The notes under the pieces: model-generated
The model's input: the letters and a program-made list of their open reading frames with translations, nothing else
Databases searched by the model: none
Told to the model about the DNA's origin: nothing
Position numbers and translations under genes: made by a program
Shown: positions 46,079 to 53,978 of the stretch, piece after piece
Layout: every line of letters starts with the position of its first letter
How positions within the stretch are numbered: position 1 is the stretch's first letter
Origin: Streptomyces sp. SAI-135
GTDB lineage: Bacteria; Actinomycetota; Actinomycetes; Streptomycetales; Streptomycetaceae
Assembly: GCF_029893805.1 (NCBI RefSeq)
Contig: NZ_JARXYP010000002.1
Coordinates: forward strand, 5,890,001-5,954,000
Length of the DNA stretch: 64,000 bases
Direction: 5' to 3'

Positions 46079-46273
46079 GTGGCACTCTCGATTTCGGCGG
46101 TGGTGCTGCTGGCGATCATCGTCTTCTTGCTGATCAAGAAGTCGGGCTTGAAGGGCGGTCATGCGGTCGTGTGCATCCTGCTCGGCTTCTATCTCGCCGC
46201 TTCCTCGATCGCCCCGACGATCAGCGAGCTGACGACCAACATCGCGGGCATGATCGGCAGTATCAAGTTCTGA
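46079..46273 (+). CDS. Small two-helix membrane protein, function unknown
   Basis: A 64-residue protein with hydrophobic helices LSISAVVLLAIIVFLLI and HAVVCILLGFYLAASSIAP, joined by a short basic loop (KKSGLKGG), and a hydrophobic tail. GTG 46079 has TGGAGGTGAG at ideal distance, so translation is very likely. It lies 46 bp upstream of mshB on the same strand and 188 bp from the divergent peptidase gene. I recognise it only as a type of small membrane protein common in Streptomyces; no function known. Confidence 0.8.
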   Translation: MALSISAVVLLAIIVFLLIKKSGLKGGHAVVCILLGFYLAASSIAPTISELTTNIAGMIGSIKF

Positions 46274-46306
46274 CACCGGCTGAGCGGGACTGTCGGTGGC
46301 TCCTCG

Positions 46307-46312
46307 TAGGCT
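46307..46312 (+). promoter_or_regulatory. Putative -10 box of a leaderless mshB transcript
   Basis: TAGGCT ends 7 nt before the mshB ATG at 46320. The hexamer and spacing are the same as before the Nudix gene. The intervening bases are G-rich, but too close to the ATG to act as a ribosome binding site. Confidence 0.4.
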
Positions 46313-46319
46313 GGGGGCC

Positions 46320-47177
46320 ATGACGGAACAGCCCGCTCGGCGTCTTCTCCTGGTGCACGCGCACCCGGACGACGAGTCGATCAACAACGGCGCGACCATG
46401 GCCAGGTACGCGGCCGGGGGAGCCCGGGTGACCCTGGTCACCTGCACCCTCGGCGAGCGTGGCGAGGTCATCCCGCCGCAGCTCCGGCACCTGACCGGCG
46501 ACGCCCTCGCCGAGGAGCGCGAGCGCGAGCTGGCCGCGGCCATGGACCGGCTCGGCGTGGAGGACTTCGGCTTCCTCGGCGGCCGCGGCCGGTACCAGGA
46601 CTCCGGAATGATGGGCACCGCCGACAACGACAACCCGCACTGCTTCTGGCGGGCCGACGTCGACGAGGCGGCCGGGCATCTCGTCGAGGTGATCCTTCGG
46701 GCACGCCCCCAGGTCCTCGTCACCTACGACGACCACGGCGGGTACGGCCACCCCGACCACATCCAGGCCCACCGTGTCGCCATGCGCGCCGTCGAGCTCG
46801 CCGCCGGCGCCGGGTGGCGGATCCCGAAGGTCTACTGGAACCGCGTACCGCGCGCGATCGGCGAGCAGGCCTTCACCCGGCTCCGCACCGACCTGCCCGG
46901 CCTCCCCTTCACCAAGGCAGCCGTCCTCGACGACGTACCGGGTGTGGTGGACGACGACCGGATCACCACCGAGATCGACGGCACCGCGTACGCCGCCGCC
47001 AAGAGCGCCGCGATGGCCGCGCACGCGACCCAGATCGCCGTGTCCGGTGCCTACTTCGCGCTCTCCAACGAACTCGCCCAGCCTCTCTTCACCACCGAGT
47101 ACTACGAACTGGTGAGAGGGGAACACGGCAACACCAGGGAGACCGACCTGTTCTCCGGGATCGAGGGCGCGTCATGA
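46320..47177 (+). CDS. mshB: N-acetyl-GlcN-Ins deacetylase of mycothiol synthesis
   Basis: A 285-residue zinc-dependent LmbE/PIG-L family deacetylase. It removes the acetyl group from 1-D-myo-inosityl-2-acetamido-2-deoxyglucopyranoside, the second committed step to mycothiol, the actinobacterial thiol buffer. The metal and catalytic motif HAHPDDE covers residues 13-19, and the third zinc histidine is in VTYDDHGGYGHPDHIQAH. TCTLGERGEVIPP and GRYQDSGMMGT match characterised MshB rather than the conjugate amidase Mca. Length is normal. Its stop overlaps the next start (ATGA). Confidence 0.93.
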   Translation: MTEQPARRLLLVHAHPDDESINNGATMARYAAGGARVTLVTCTLGERGEVIPPQLRHLTGDALAEERERELAAAMDRLGVEDFGFLGGRGRYQDSGMMGTADNDNPHCFWRADVDEAAGHLVEVILRARPQVLVTYDDHGGYGHPDHIQAHRVAMRAVELAAGAGWRIPKVYWNRVPRAIGEQAFTRLRTDLPGLPFTKAAVLDDVPGVVDDDRITTEIDGTAYAAAKSAAMAAHATQIAVSGAYFALSNELAQPLFTTEYYELVRGEHGNTRETDLFSGIEGAS

Positions 47178-47584
47178 GCGACCGTACGTCGATGCTTGCC
47201 CAGCCCCTCCAGCGTCCCTCCGCCGGACGGGCCGCCGCCTACCTCGGCCTGTTCGTGCTCGGAGCGGTGGTGGGGCTCGCCGGGGCACTGGTGCAGGGGG
47301 GCTGGTTCCCGGGCGGGCTGCTGCTCGCGCTGCTCGGTGAGGCCGGGCTGCTGCTCGGCGGGGCCCGTGCCGCCGGCAGCCGCGCCGGAGCCGTCGCGCC
47401 GGCCGGCGGCTGGATGGTCGCCGTCATCTTTCTCACCACCAGCCGGCCGGAGGGCGACTTCGTCTTCGCGGCGGGAAGCGGCTCCTATCTCTTCCTGCTC
47501 GGCGGGATGGCTGTTGCTGTGATCTGCGCCACCCTTGGGCAGGGGCGGCAACCGGGCGGCGACGCCGTCCGACTTGGCAAGTGA
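47174..47584 (+). CDS. DUF6113-type membrane protein
   Basis: A 136-residue membrane protein with four hydrophobic segments (AAYLGLFVLGAVVGLAGALV; GGLLLALLGEAGLLLGGARA; GGWMVAVIFLTT; YLFLLGGMAVAVICATL). Its ATG overlaps the mshB stop, so the two are translationally coupled. It looks like the DUF6113 family, which often accompanies mshB in streptomycetes; no function known. Confidence 0.8.
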   Translation: MSDRTSMLAQPLQRPSAGRAAAYLGLFVLGAVVGLAGALVQGGWFPGGLLLALLGEAGLLLGGARAAGSRAGAVAPAGGWMVAVIFLTTSRPEGDFVFAAGSGSYLFLLGGMAVAVICATLGQGRQPGGDAVRLGK

Positions 47585-47742
47585 CGTACCACTTTTCCGC
47601 ATCGCGCGCGTGCGAGTCCCGTGTGGGTTTCCCCGGCGGTCGTGGGATACAGGCCAGAAGTGGCCAGTATGGTGGTGCGCGCCGCCGACGCCCGAAGCAG
47701 TGAGGTCGAAACGGGCGGCGGAGCCAACCGGGAGAACCTGCC

Positions 47743-50313
47743 TTGAGTCGTGAAACTGACAGTCCGTCCTCCGGGCCCAACGGGCGCGGCGGAGCCGCCT
47801 ACCCCTCGGGCACGCCGCCGTACGGGACGCCGATGGCTTCCGACGGCGGTCCGGACGCGGGCCGTTCGGCCACGCAGCCGGAGGAGCGCAAGACCGAGAC
47901 CACGCTGACCACCCGGATCCGGATCAACATCCCCGGTTCGCGGCCCATTCCGCCGGTCGTCGTGCGTCAGCCCGTCGCGGAGACGGAGAGTTCCGGCGAC
48001 AGCGGTCCCGAGACCGAGGCGCCGGCGCCGAGTCCCTCCTCGACCACCGGCACGGTCGAACTGCCCGCCGATCCCGCCGCGCCGGCCGCCGAGGAGAAGG
48101 CGAGCGACTGGTTCGCGCCCCGCAAGTCCGGCCCCGCCAAGCCCACTCAGGGCGGCGGCGCCACCAACGGGGCCGGTCTGCCGGGCGGTTCGGGCACGGG
48201 TGCGGGCGGTCCCGCCGCGGCCGGTCCCCGGCACGGCGGTTCCGGCGCGGCTCCGTCCGGCGGTGCGCGCCCCGGTGCCGGGCGTCCCGGCGGAGTGGTC
48301 GGTTCCATGAGCGTGCCGGGCGGTTCCCGTTCCGGCGCCACCCACGGCGCCGGGCTGCCGGGTGCCACGGGCGGCCCGGTGGCTCCGGGCCACGGCGGTG
48401 GCACCGGCTCCTTCGACGTCACCGAGGCGCTCAACGGCGGCCAGCGCGGCAGCGAACCCCGCCGCGACGAGCTTCCGTACTTCGCCGAGAACGGCAACGG
48501 CCCGGGTTCCCAGGCCGCCGACAACGGCCAGGGCGGTTTCTCCGGCCAGGGTGGTCAGGACGGCCCGAACGCACAGGACGGCCTGAACGGCCAGGACGGC
48601 CTGAACGGCCAGGGCGGCCTGAACGGCCAGGGCGGCCTGAACGGCCAGGGCGGCCTGAACGGCCAGGGCGGCTTCGGCGGCCCCGCCGGCTCCACCGCTC
48701 AGAACGGTCAGAGCGGCTTCGGCGCGCAGGGCGGCCCCGGCGCCCCCGGCGGACAGGGCGGGCAGAACGGCCAGATCGACTACGGCGGCCAGGGCGGCCG
48801 GATCGACTACGGCGGCGGCTTCGGCGGCCCCCAGGGCCCCGGCGGCCCGGGCGGATCCCAGGGGCCCGCGGGCCCGACCGGCGGCCCGGTCACCGGCGAC
48901 GGCCCGGTCGTGCCGCCGGCCGGACCGGACCCCTTCGCCAGGCACGAGTCCTTCAGCGGTGAGTCCTTCAACGGCCCCGACAGCTTCGGCGGCCAGGGCG
49001 GCCCCGGCGGCCGCCCCGGTCAGCCCGGTCCGTCCGCTCAAGGCGGCCCCGGCACCCCCGGACGTCTGGGCGGCCCCGGCGCCTCCGCCCCCGGCGGTGC
49101 TCCCGGTGCCGGTCTGGGCCCCGGTGGCGGCCTCAGCGACGACACCGCGATCCTCACCCCGCAGAAGCCGGCCCCCGGACCGGGTGCTCCCGGCGGCTAC
49201 GGCACCCCGGACAACGTCTCCGGGCACACCGTCACCAGCGGCATGCCGGTCGTCCCGTCGGGCGCCCAGAACGCCCCCTTCGGCCAGGCCACCGAGGGCC
49301 GCACGCCCCCGAAGCTGCCCGACACCTCGTCGCAGGAGGCCCCGGCCGCCGCGTCGAAGAAGAAGAAAAAGAAGGGCCGCAGCAAGCTGGCGATGGTCGG
49401 CGGCACCGTGGTCCTCCTCGGCGTCGGTGCCTACGGCGCCGGTCTGCTGATGAACCGCTCCGACGTGCCCAAGGGCACCACCGTGCTCGGCGTGGACATC
49501 GGCGGCGGCACCCGCGACGACGCCGTCAAGAAGCTCGACGACTCCCTCGGCGACCGAGTGAACGAGGCACTGAAGCTGTCGGTCGGCGGCGACACCGTCT
49601 CCCTCAAGCCGGACCAGGCCGGACTCCAGCTCGACGAGCAGGCCACGGTCGCCGCGGCCGCCAAGAGCGACTACAACCCGGTCTCCGTGATCGGCTCCCT
49701 CTTCGGCAACCACCGGGTCGTCGACCCCGTCATGCCGGTCGACGAGGAGAAGCTCCAGGCGGCCCTGGAGGACGCCTCGGGCGGCGCCGGCTCGGCGACC
49801 GACGGCACGATCAAGTTCCAGAACGGCAAGGCCGTCGCCGTGTACGGCAAGGCCGGCAAGGGCATCGACGTCGCCAGGTCGACCGCCGCGGTCGAGGAGG
49901 CGTACCGCGTCCAGGTGGAGACCGGCACCGCGGGCAAGGTGACGCTGCCCACCACCACCAAGCAGCCGACGGTCTCGAACGCCGAGGTCGACCGGGTGAT
50001 GAAGGAGTTCGCGGAGCCCGCGATGTCGGAACGCGTCACCATCAAGACCGACGCGACGCACAGCATCGACTTCGGCTCGGTGTCCCTGCCGAAGATCCTC
50101 GGCTTCAAGGCGGTCGGCGGCAAGCTCGTGGAGACGTACAACCTCGAAGCGCTCAAGGAGGCGTACGGCACCACCTTCGACGGTGTGCAGATCGACGGCG
50201 CGAGCGGCAAGCGTGACGTCCTGCCGCAGGATGTCGCCTCCGCACTGGGCAAGGCGCTGCGCGGCAAGACGCCGGCGGATCGCATCGTCGTCATCGACAC
50301 GAACCCGAGCTGA
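47743..50313 (+). CDS. Membrane protein with collagen-like repeats and PG-binding/VanW-type exterior
   Basis: An 856-residue protein. Residues 1-130 are acidic and disordered. Residues 130-535 are extremely Gly/Pro/Gln/Asn-rich, with a collagen-like array of NGQGGL hexads near residue 281-310. A poly-lysine run begins at K539, then one membrane helix (LAMVGGTVVLLGVGAYGAGL). Residues 570-856 form a soluble, probably extracellular domain with the YoaR/PG_binding_4 pattern (VPKGTTVLGVDIGGGTRDDA; GKAGKGIDVARSTAAVEEAY). The polarity would place about 540 low-complexity residues in the cytoplasm. TTG 47743 is chosen because GGGAG lies 8 nt upstream and the family aligns from there. Confidence 0.85.
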   Translation: MSRETDSPSSGPNGRGGAAYPSGTPPYGTPMASDGGPDAGRSATQPEERKTETTLTTRIRINIPGSRPIPPVVVRQPVAETESSGDSGPETEAPAPSPSSTTGTVELPADPAAPAAEEKASDWFAPRKSGPAKPTQGGGATNGAGLPGGSGTGAGGPAAAGPRHGGSGAAPSGGARPGAGRPGGVVGSMSVPGGSRSGATHGAGLPGATGGPVAPGHGGGTGSFDVTEALNGGQRGSEPRRDELPYFAENGNGPGSQAADNGQGGFSGQGGQDGPNAQDGLNGQDGLNGQGGLNGQGGLNGQGGLNGQGGFGGPAGSTAQNGQSGFGAQGGPGAPGGQGGQNGQIDYGGQGGRIDYGGGFGGPQGPGGPGGSQGPAGPTGGPVTGDGPVVPPAGPDPFARHESFSGESFNGPDSFGGQGGPGGRPGQPGPSAQGGPGTPGRLGGPGASAPGGAPGAGLGPGGGLSDDTAILTPQKPAPGPGAPGGYGTPDNVSGHTVTSGMPVVPSGAQNAPFGQATEGRTPPKLPDTSSQEAPAAASKKKKKKGRSKLAMVGGTVVLLGVGAYGAGLLMNRSDVPKGTTVLGVDIGGGTRDDAVKKLDDSLGDRVNEALKLSVGGDTVSLKPDQAGLQLDEQATVAAAAKSDYNPVSVIGSLFGNHRVVDPVMPVDEEKLQAALEDASGGAGSATDGTIKFQNGKAVAVYGKAGKGIDVARSTAAVEEAYRVQVETGTAGKVTLPTTTKQPTVSNAEVDRVMKEFAEPAMSERVTIKTDATHSIDFGSVSLPKILGFKAVGGKLVETYNLEALKEAYGTTFDGVQIDGASGKRDVLPQDVASALGKALRGKTPADRIVVIDTNPS
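48583..48672 (+). repeat. Five tandem 18-bp units encoding LNGQGG hexads
   Basis: CTGAACGGCCAGGGCGGC repeated head to tail in frame from 48583 to 48672; the first unit has GGACGG instead of GGGCGG. Near-perfect DNA identity suggests recent slippage, so copy number should vary between strains. Confidence 0.95.
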
Positions 50314-50340
50314 GCCGCCACGAGGGAGCGCAGAACCGCG

Positions 50341-50383
50341 CCGGAGTGCCGCCCGGCATGACATCTGTCATGCGGCACTCCGG
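50341..50383. promoter_or_regulatory. Nested 43-bp dyad upstream of the ABC/two-component operon
   Basis: Outer arms CCGGAGTGCCGC (50341-50352) and GCGGCACTCCGG (50372-50383) are perfect 12-mers. Inside lies a second perfect palindrome, GCATGACA-TC-TGTCATGC (50356-50373). It sits 28 bp after one gene and 47 bp before the ABC ATPase start. It could be the terminator of the first gene, the binding site of the NarL-type regulator encoded at the end of the operon, or both. Confidence 0.7.
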
Positions 50384-50430
50384 ACGGCCGACACTGCCCG
50401 TCGCCACACCCGCGAAGCCACCATGGCCGT

Positions 50431-51345
50431 ATGACAACGACAGCCCCGGTGGTCGCGTTCGACCAGGTGAGCAAGGCATACGGCGAGGTACGGGCCGTCG
50501 ACGGACTGACCCTGACGCTGCGTCCGGGGGAGACCGTGGCGCTGCTCGGTCCCAACGGCGCCGGCAAGTCGACCACCCTCGATCTGCTGCTCGGCCTGAA
50601 GCGGCCCGACACCGGTGGCGTCCGGCTCTTCGGCGCCACCCCGCGTGGGGCGATCGTCGCCGGGCGGGTGGGCGCGATGCTCCAGAGCGGCGGCCTGATG
50701 GACGAGGTCACGGTCGCCGAACTGGTCCGGCTCGCCTGCGACCTGCACCCGAAGCCGTACCGGCCCTCCGAGGTGCTGGCCCGTGCGGGCGTCGCCCAGA
50801 TCGCCGACCGCAAGGTCGACAAGCTCTCCGGGGGCCAGGCCCAGCGGGTCCGCTTCGCCCTCGCGACCGCAGGCGACAGCGACCTGATCGTCCTGGACGA
50901 GCCGACCACCGGCATGGACGTCACCACCCGCCAGGCTTTCTGGGCCACCATGCGCGAACAGGCCGACCAGGGCCGTACGGTCCTCTTCGCCACCCATTAC
51001 CTCGAAGAGGCCGACGCCATCGCCGACCGGGTGCTGGTCCTGCACCGGGGCCGCCTGGTGGCCGACGGCACCGCCGCCGAGATCAAGGCCAAGGCGGGCG
51101 CCCGCCGGATCTCCTTCGACCTGGAGGGCACGATCGACGAGGCACTCCTGCGCGGTCTGCCGTTCCTGAGCGTCATCGACGTGTCCGGCCGGACCGTCCG
51201 CATCCAGTCCACCGACGCCGACGCGACCGTCCACGCCCTCTACGGCCTCGGCGTCCACCCCCGCAACCTGGAAGTCGCCGGGCTCGGCCTGGAGCAGGCC
51301 TTCGTCGCCATCACCGAGGCCGAGGAGGCCAAGCAGTCATGCTGA
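50431..51345 (+). CDS. ABC transporter ATP-binding protein (drug/lipid export type)
   Basis: A 304-residue ATPase of the DrrA/CcmA-like exporter group. Walker A is GPNGAGKSTTLD, the Q-loop region is GAMLQSGGLMDEVTV, the signature is KLSGGQAQRVRFAL, Walker B is LIVLDEPTTGMD and the switch is FATHYLEEAD. The C-terminal DUF4162-like tail (ISFDLEGTIDEALLRGLP) is typical of exporters. It pairs with the ABC-2 permease that overlaps it by 7 bp. Probably under control of the two-component system at the end of the operon. Confidence 0.94.
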   Translation: MTTTAPVVAFDQVSKAYGEVRAVDGLTLTLRPGETVALLGPNGAGKSTTLDLLLGLKRPDTGGVRLFGATPRGAIVAGRVGAMLQSGGLMDEVTVAELVRLACDLHPKPYRPSEVLARAGVAQIADRKVDKLSGGQAQRVRFALATAGDSDLIVLDEPTTGMDVTTRQAFWATMREQADQGRTVLFATHYLEEADAIADRVLVLHRGRLVADGTAAEIKAKAGARRISFDLEGTIDEALLRGLPFLSVIDVSGRTVRIQSTDADATVHALYGLGVHPRNLEVAGLGLEQAFVAITEAEEAKQSC

Positions 51346-52097
51346 ACACCTCTGCTTCGCGAGGGCTGATCAAGCTGGAACTCGTCCGCGCCCTGCGCAA
51401 CCGCAAGTTCCTGCTCTTCTCCGTGCTGTACCCGTCGCTGCTGTTCCTGATCATCGCGGGCAGCTCCGGGGCCACCGACGAGGTCGACGGCACCGGCCTG
51501 ACGGTCGCGACCTACATGATGGTCTCGATGGCCTCCTTCGGCGCCCTGACCGCCGTCCTGATGGGCAACAGTGAGCGCATCGCGAAGGAGCGGGAGGGCG
51601 GTTGGGTCCGGCAGTTGAGGCTGACCGCCCTGCCGGGGCGCGGGTATGTCCTCGCCAAGACGGCGAGCGCGGCCGTGGTGAGCCTGCCCTCGATCGTGGT
51701 GGTGTTCGTCGTGGCCGCGGTCGTGAAGGACGTACGCCTGGAGGCCTGGCAGTGGCTCGCCCTCACCGGCGCGATCTGGGCCGGGAGCCTCGTCTTCGCC
51801 GCGCTCGGCGTCGCCATCGGCTACCTCGCCACCGGGGACGCGGTCCGCCCCATCACGATGATCAGCTACTTCGGCCTGTCGATCCTGGGCGGCCTGTGGA
51901 TGCCCACGACGACCTTCCCGCAGTGGCTCCAGGACATCGCCGAGTGGCTGCCCACGCACGCGTACGCTGCCCTCGGGCGGGCCATCGAACAGAGCCGCGC
52001 CCCGCACGCACAGGACATCGCCGTCCTGGCCGTCTCCTTCGCCCTGTTCGCGGGCGGCGCGGCCTGGCTGTACCGGAAGGACACGTTGAAGGCGTGA
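51339..52097 (+). CDS. ABC-2 type permease
   Basis: A 252-residue membrane protein of the ABC-2 exporter family with six hydrophobic segments (FLLFSVLYPSLLFLIIAG; YMMVSMASFGALTAVLMG; AAVVSLPSIVVVFVVAAVV; WAGSLVFAALGVAIGYLA; YFGLSILGGLWMP; IAVLAVSFALFAGGAAWLY). The GLWMPTTTFPQWLQDIAEWL segment is the conserved loop before the last helix. With the preceding ATPase it forms a half-transporter dimer for drugs, lipids or peptides. Start and stop overlap both neighbours. Confidence 0.93.
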   Translation: MLNTSASRGLIKLELVRALRNRKFLLFSVLYPSLLFLIIAGSSGATDEVDGTGLTVATYMMVSMASFGALTAVLMGNSERIAKEREGGWVRQLRLTALPGRGYVLAKTASAAVVSLPSIVVVFVVAAVVKDVRLEAWQWLALTGAIWAGSLVFAALGVAIGYLATGDAVRPITMISYFGLSILGGLWMPTTTFPQWLQDIAEWLPTHAYAALGRAIEQSRAPHAQDIAVLAVSFALFAGGAAWLYRKDTLKA

Positions 52098-53260
52098 GCG
52101 GCACCGGCGTGGGGATCGGGCAGCGCCCGGAGACCCGCAAGCAGATGATGGTCAAGATGCTGTGGACGGGCATCTGGCTGGTCTATCTGAGCGCACCCGT
52201 CTCGGACCTCCTGCACGGCGGCCACGGAGCCGCGGCGGTCGTCCTCGGCTGGCTCGGCCTCGCGGGCTTCGTCGCCTGGTACCTGGCCCTGCTGTTCCGG
52301 ACCGGCCGCCGCAACGCCCAGGAGTTCGTGCTCGTCTCCCTCGCGGTCCTCTCGGCCGAGTCGGCCCTGCTCGTCCTCACCCTGGGCCGCGAGTGGCTCG
52401 TCCTCTTCGTGTACGTCTCGATCGCCTCCGGCGCGGCCCTGCCGCTGCGGCTCGCCCGCTGGACGATCCCGGCCGCGTCCGCCCTGATGGCGGCCCTCGC
52501 CCTGGTCGTCGCCGACGGCACGGAGTACATCGGCGCGCTGCTCATCCCGGCCCTGCTGGGCGGGTTCGCGATGACCGGCGTGCGCGAACTCGTCCGCACG
52601 ACCATCGAGTTGCGGGAGGCGCGGGCCCGGGTCGCCCAGCTCGCCGCGAACGAGGAGCGGCTGCGCCTGGCCAGGGACCTGCACGACCTGCTCGGCCACT
52701 CCCTGTCCCTCATCACCCTGAAGAGCGAGCTGGCGGGCCGGATGCTCCCGGCCCACCCCGACAAGGCGGCCCAGCAGGTCGCCGACATCGAACAGGTCAG
52801 CCGACAGGCCCTGGTGGACGTCCGCGAAGCCGTCTCCGGCTACCGGCGCGCCCGCTTGGCCGCGGAACTCGCCGGTGCCCAGGTCGCGTTGGCGGCCGCC
52901 GGGGTCACCGCCACCCTGCCCGCCGAACCCGACCTCACCGGCGTGCCCGAGGAGAGCGAGTCGGCCCTGGCCTGGGCGCTGCGCGAGGCGGTCACCAACG
53001 TGGTACGGCACAGCGGCGCCCGCGGTTGCACGGTGGAGCTGCTGCACCGCCAGACCCTCGACGGGCCGCGGCTCGAACTCACCGTCGAGGACGACGGCTC
53101 GGGCGGCGCGGGCACCGCTCCCGGCAACGGCCTCAGCGGACTCACCGAACGCCTGGAGAAGGCCGGCGGCACCCTGGAGGCCACCGGCACCCGGCACGGC
53201 TTCCGGCTGGTCGCCCGCGTCCCGGCCGGTTCCGCGGCCGACGTAGGATCCGCCTCATGA
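52094..53260 (+). CDS. DesK-type sensor histidine kinase
   Basis: A 388-residue kinase. Five or so membrane helices in residues 18-170 sense the envelope. The dimerisation/phosphoacceptor domain has RDLHDLLGHSLSLI with H197 as the phosphorylation site (HisKA_3). The C-terminal HATPase has the N-box EAVTNVVRHSGA and G-box GNGLSGLTERLEKAGG. This type responds to membrane fluidity or membrane-active compounds and usually pairs with NarL-type regulators, as here. GTG 52094 overlaps the permease stop by 4 bp. Confidence 0.94.
   Translation: MSGTGVGIGQRPETRKQMMVKMLWTGIWLVYLSAPVSDLLHGGHGAAAVVLGWLGLAGFVAWYLALLFRTGRRNAQEFVLVSLAVLSAESALLVLTLGREWLVLFVYVSIASGAALPLRLARWTIPAASALMAALALVVADGTEYIGALLIPALLGGFAMTGVRELVRTTIELREARARVAQLAANEERLRLARDLHDLLGHSLSLITLKSELAGRMLPAHPDKAAQQVADIEQVSRQALVDVREAVSGYRRARLAAELAGAQVALAAAGVTATLPAEPDLTGVPEESESALAWALREAVTNVVRHSGARGCTVELLHRQTLDGPRLELTVEDDGSGGAGTAPGNGLSGLTERLEKAGGTLEATGTRHGFRLVARVPAGSAADVGSAS
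53244..53249 (+). promoter_or_regulatory. Putative internal -10 box before the response regulator
   Basis: TAGGAT, inside the 3' end of the kinase gene, ends 7 nt before ATG 53257. It could give extra, leaderless transcripts of the regulator. Sequence evidence only. Confidence 0.3.
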
Positions 53261-53874
53261 CGAGCCGCACGATCAAGGTCCTGCTCGCCGAGGACCAGTC
53301 GATGGTCCGCGAGGCCCTGGCCGCCCTGCTCGGTCTGGAGGACGACATCGAGGTCGTCGCCCAGGTGGCCCGCGGCGACGAGGTCCTGGCGGCGGCTCGC
53401 GCCCACGACGTCGACGTGGCCCTCATGGACATCGAGATGCCGGGCGCGACGGGCATAGAGGCGGCGGCCCTGCTCCACCGGGAACTCCCGGCGGTCAAGC
53501 TGGTCATCCTCACGACCTTCGGCCGCCCCGGTTACCTGCGCAGCGCGATGGAGTCGGGCGCCGACGCCTTCCTGGTCAAGGACGCCCCCGCGGCCCAACT
53601 GGCCGCAGCGGTACGGAAGGTGCTGGCGGGGGAGCGGGTCATCGACCCCACCCTCGCGGCGGCGGCCCTGGCGGAGGGCGCGAACCCGCTGACGGACCGT
53701 GAGCGGGAGGTCCTCAGGGCGGCGGCCGACGGCTCCACGAACGCCGAGCTGGCGCAGACCCTCCACCTCTCCCAGGGCACGGTCCGCAACTACCTCTCCA
53801 CGGCGATCCAGAAACTGGCGGTACGGAACAGGGCGGAGGCGGTGAGGATCGCGCATGAGAAGGGGTGGCTTTGA
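53257..53874 (+). CDS. NarL/LuxR-type response regulator
   Basis: A 205-residue regulator. The receiver domain has the acidic pair ED at residues 11-12, the phosphorylation site D58 (LMDIEMPG), the conserved threonine (ILTTFG) and K (FLVKDAPA). The LuxR-type helix-turn-helix begins at NPLTDREREVLRAAADGSTN. It should be phosphorylated by the overlapping kinase and dimerise on a short inverted repeat; the dyad at 50341-50383 is the best candidate in the operon. Confidence 0.95.
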   Translation: MTSRTIKVLLAEDQSMVREALAALLGLEDDIEVVAQVARGDEVLAAARAHDVDVALMDIEMPGATGIEAAALLHRELPAVKLVILTTFGRPGYLRSAMESGADAFLVKDAPAAQLAAAVRKVLAGERVIDPTLAAAALAEGANPLTDREREVLRAAADGSTNAELAQTLHLSQGTVRNYLSTAIQKLAVRNRAEAVRIAHEKGWL

Positions 53875-53895
53875 TCGCCGTCCAGGGCAGCGGAC

Positions 53896-53967
53896 CCAGG
53901 GGCGCGGGGCTGTATTAATGTGCGGCCCCGCCGCGCGGGCGCGACCAGCCACGACGCACCCGCAGAC
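53896..53967. repeat. Dispersed intergenic element, copy C, with internal hairpin
   Basis: CCAGGGGCGCGGGGCTGTAT onward to GCGACCAGCCACGACGCACC and CGCAGAC matches a very common Streptomyces intergenic repeat. Compared with copies at 14223 and 19235 it carries an insert around GGGGC...GCCCC (about 53903-53930) that can fold. It lies between convergent genes and may also stop transcription. Confidence 0.65.
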
Positions 53968-53978
53968 GCCCATGGCCG

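Noticed and set aside
47485..50364. A 959-codon minus-strand open frame rich in Gly/Ala/Arg
   Set aside because: Antisense shadow of the collagen-like repeat gene, whose frame carries a membrane helix and a recognisable exterior domain.
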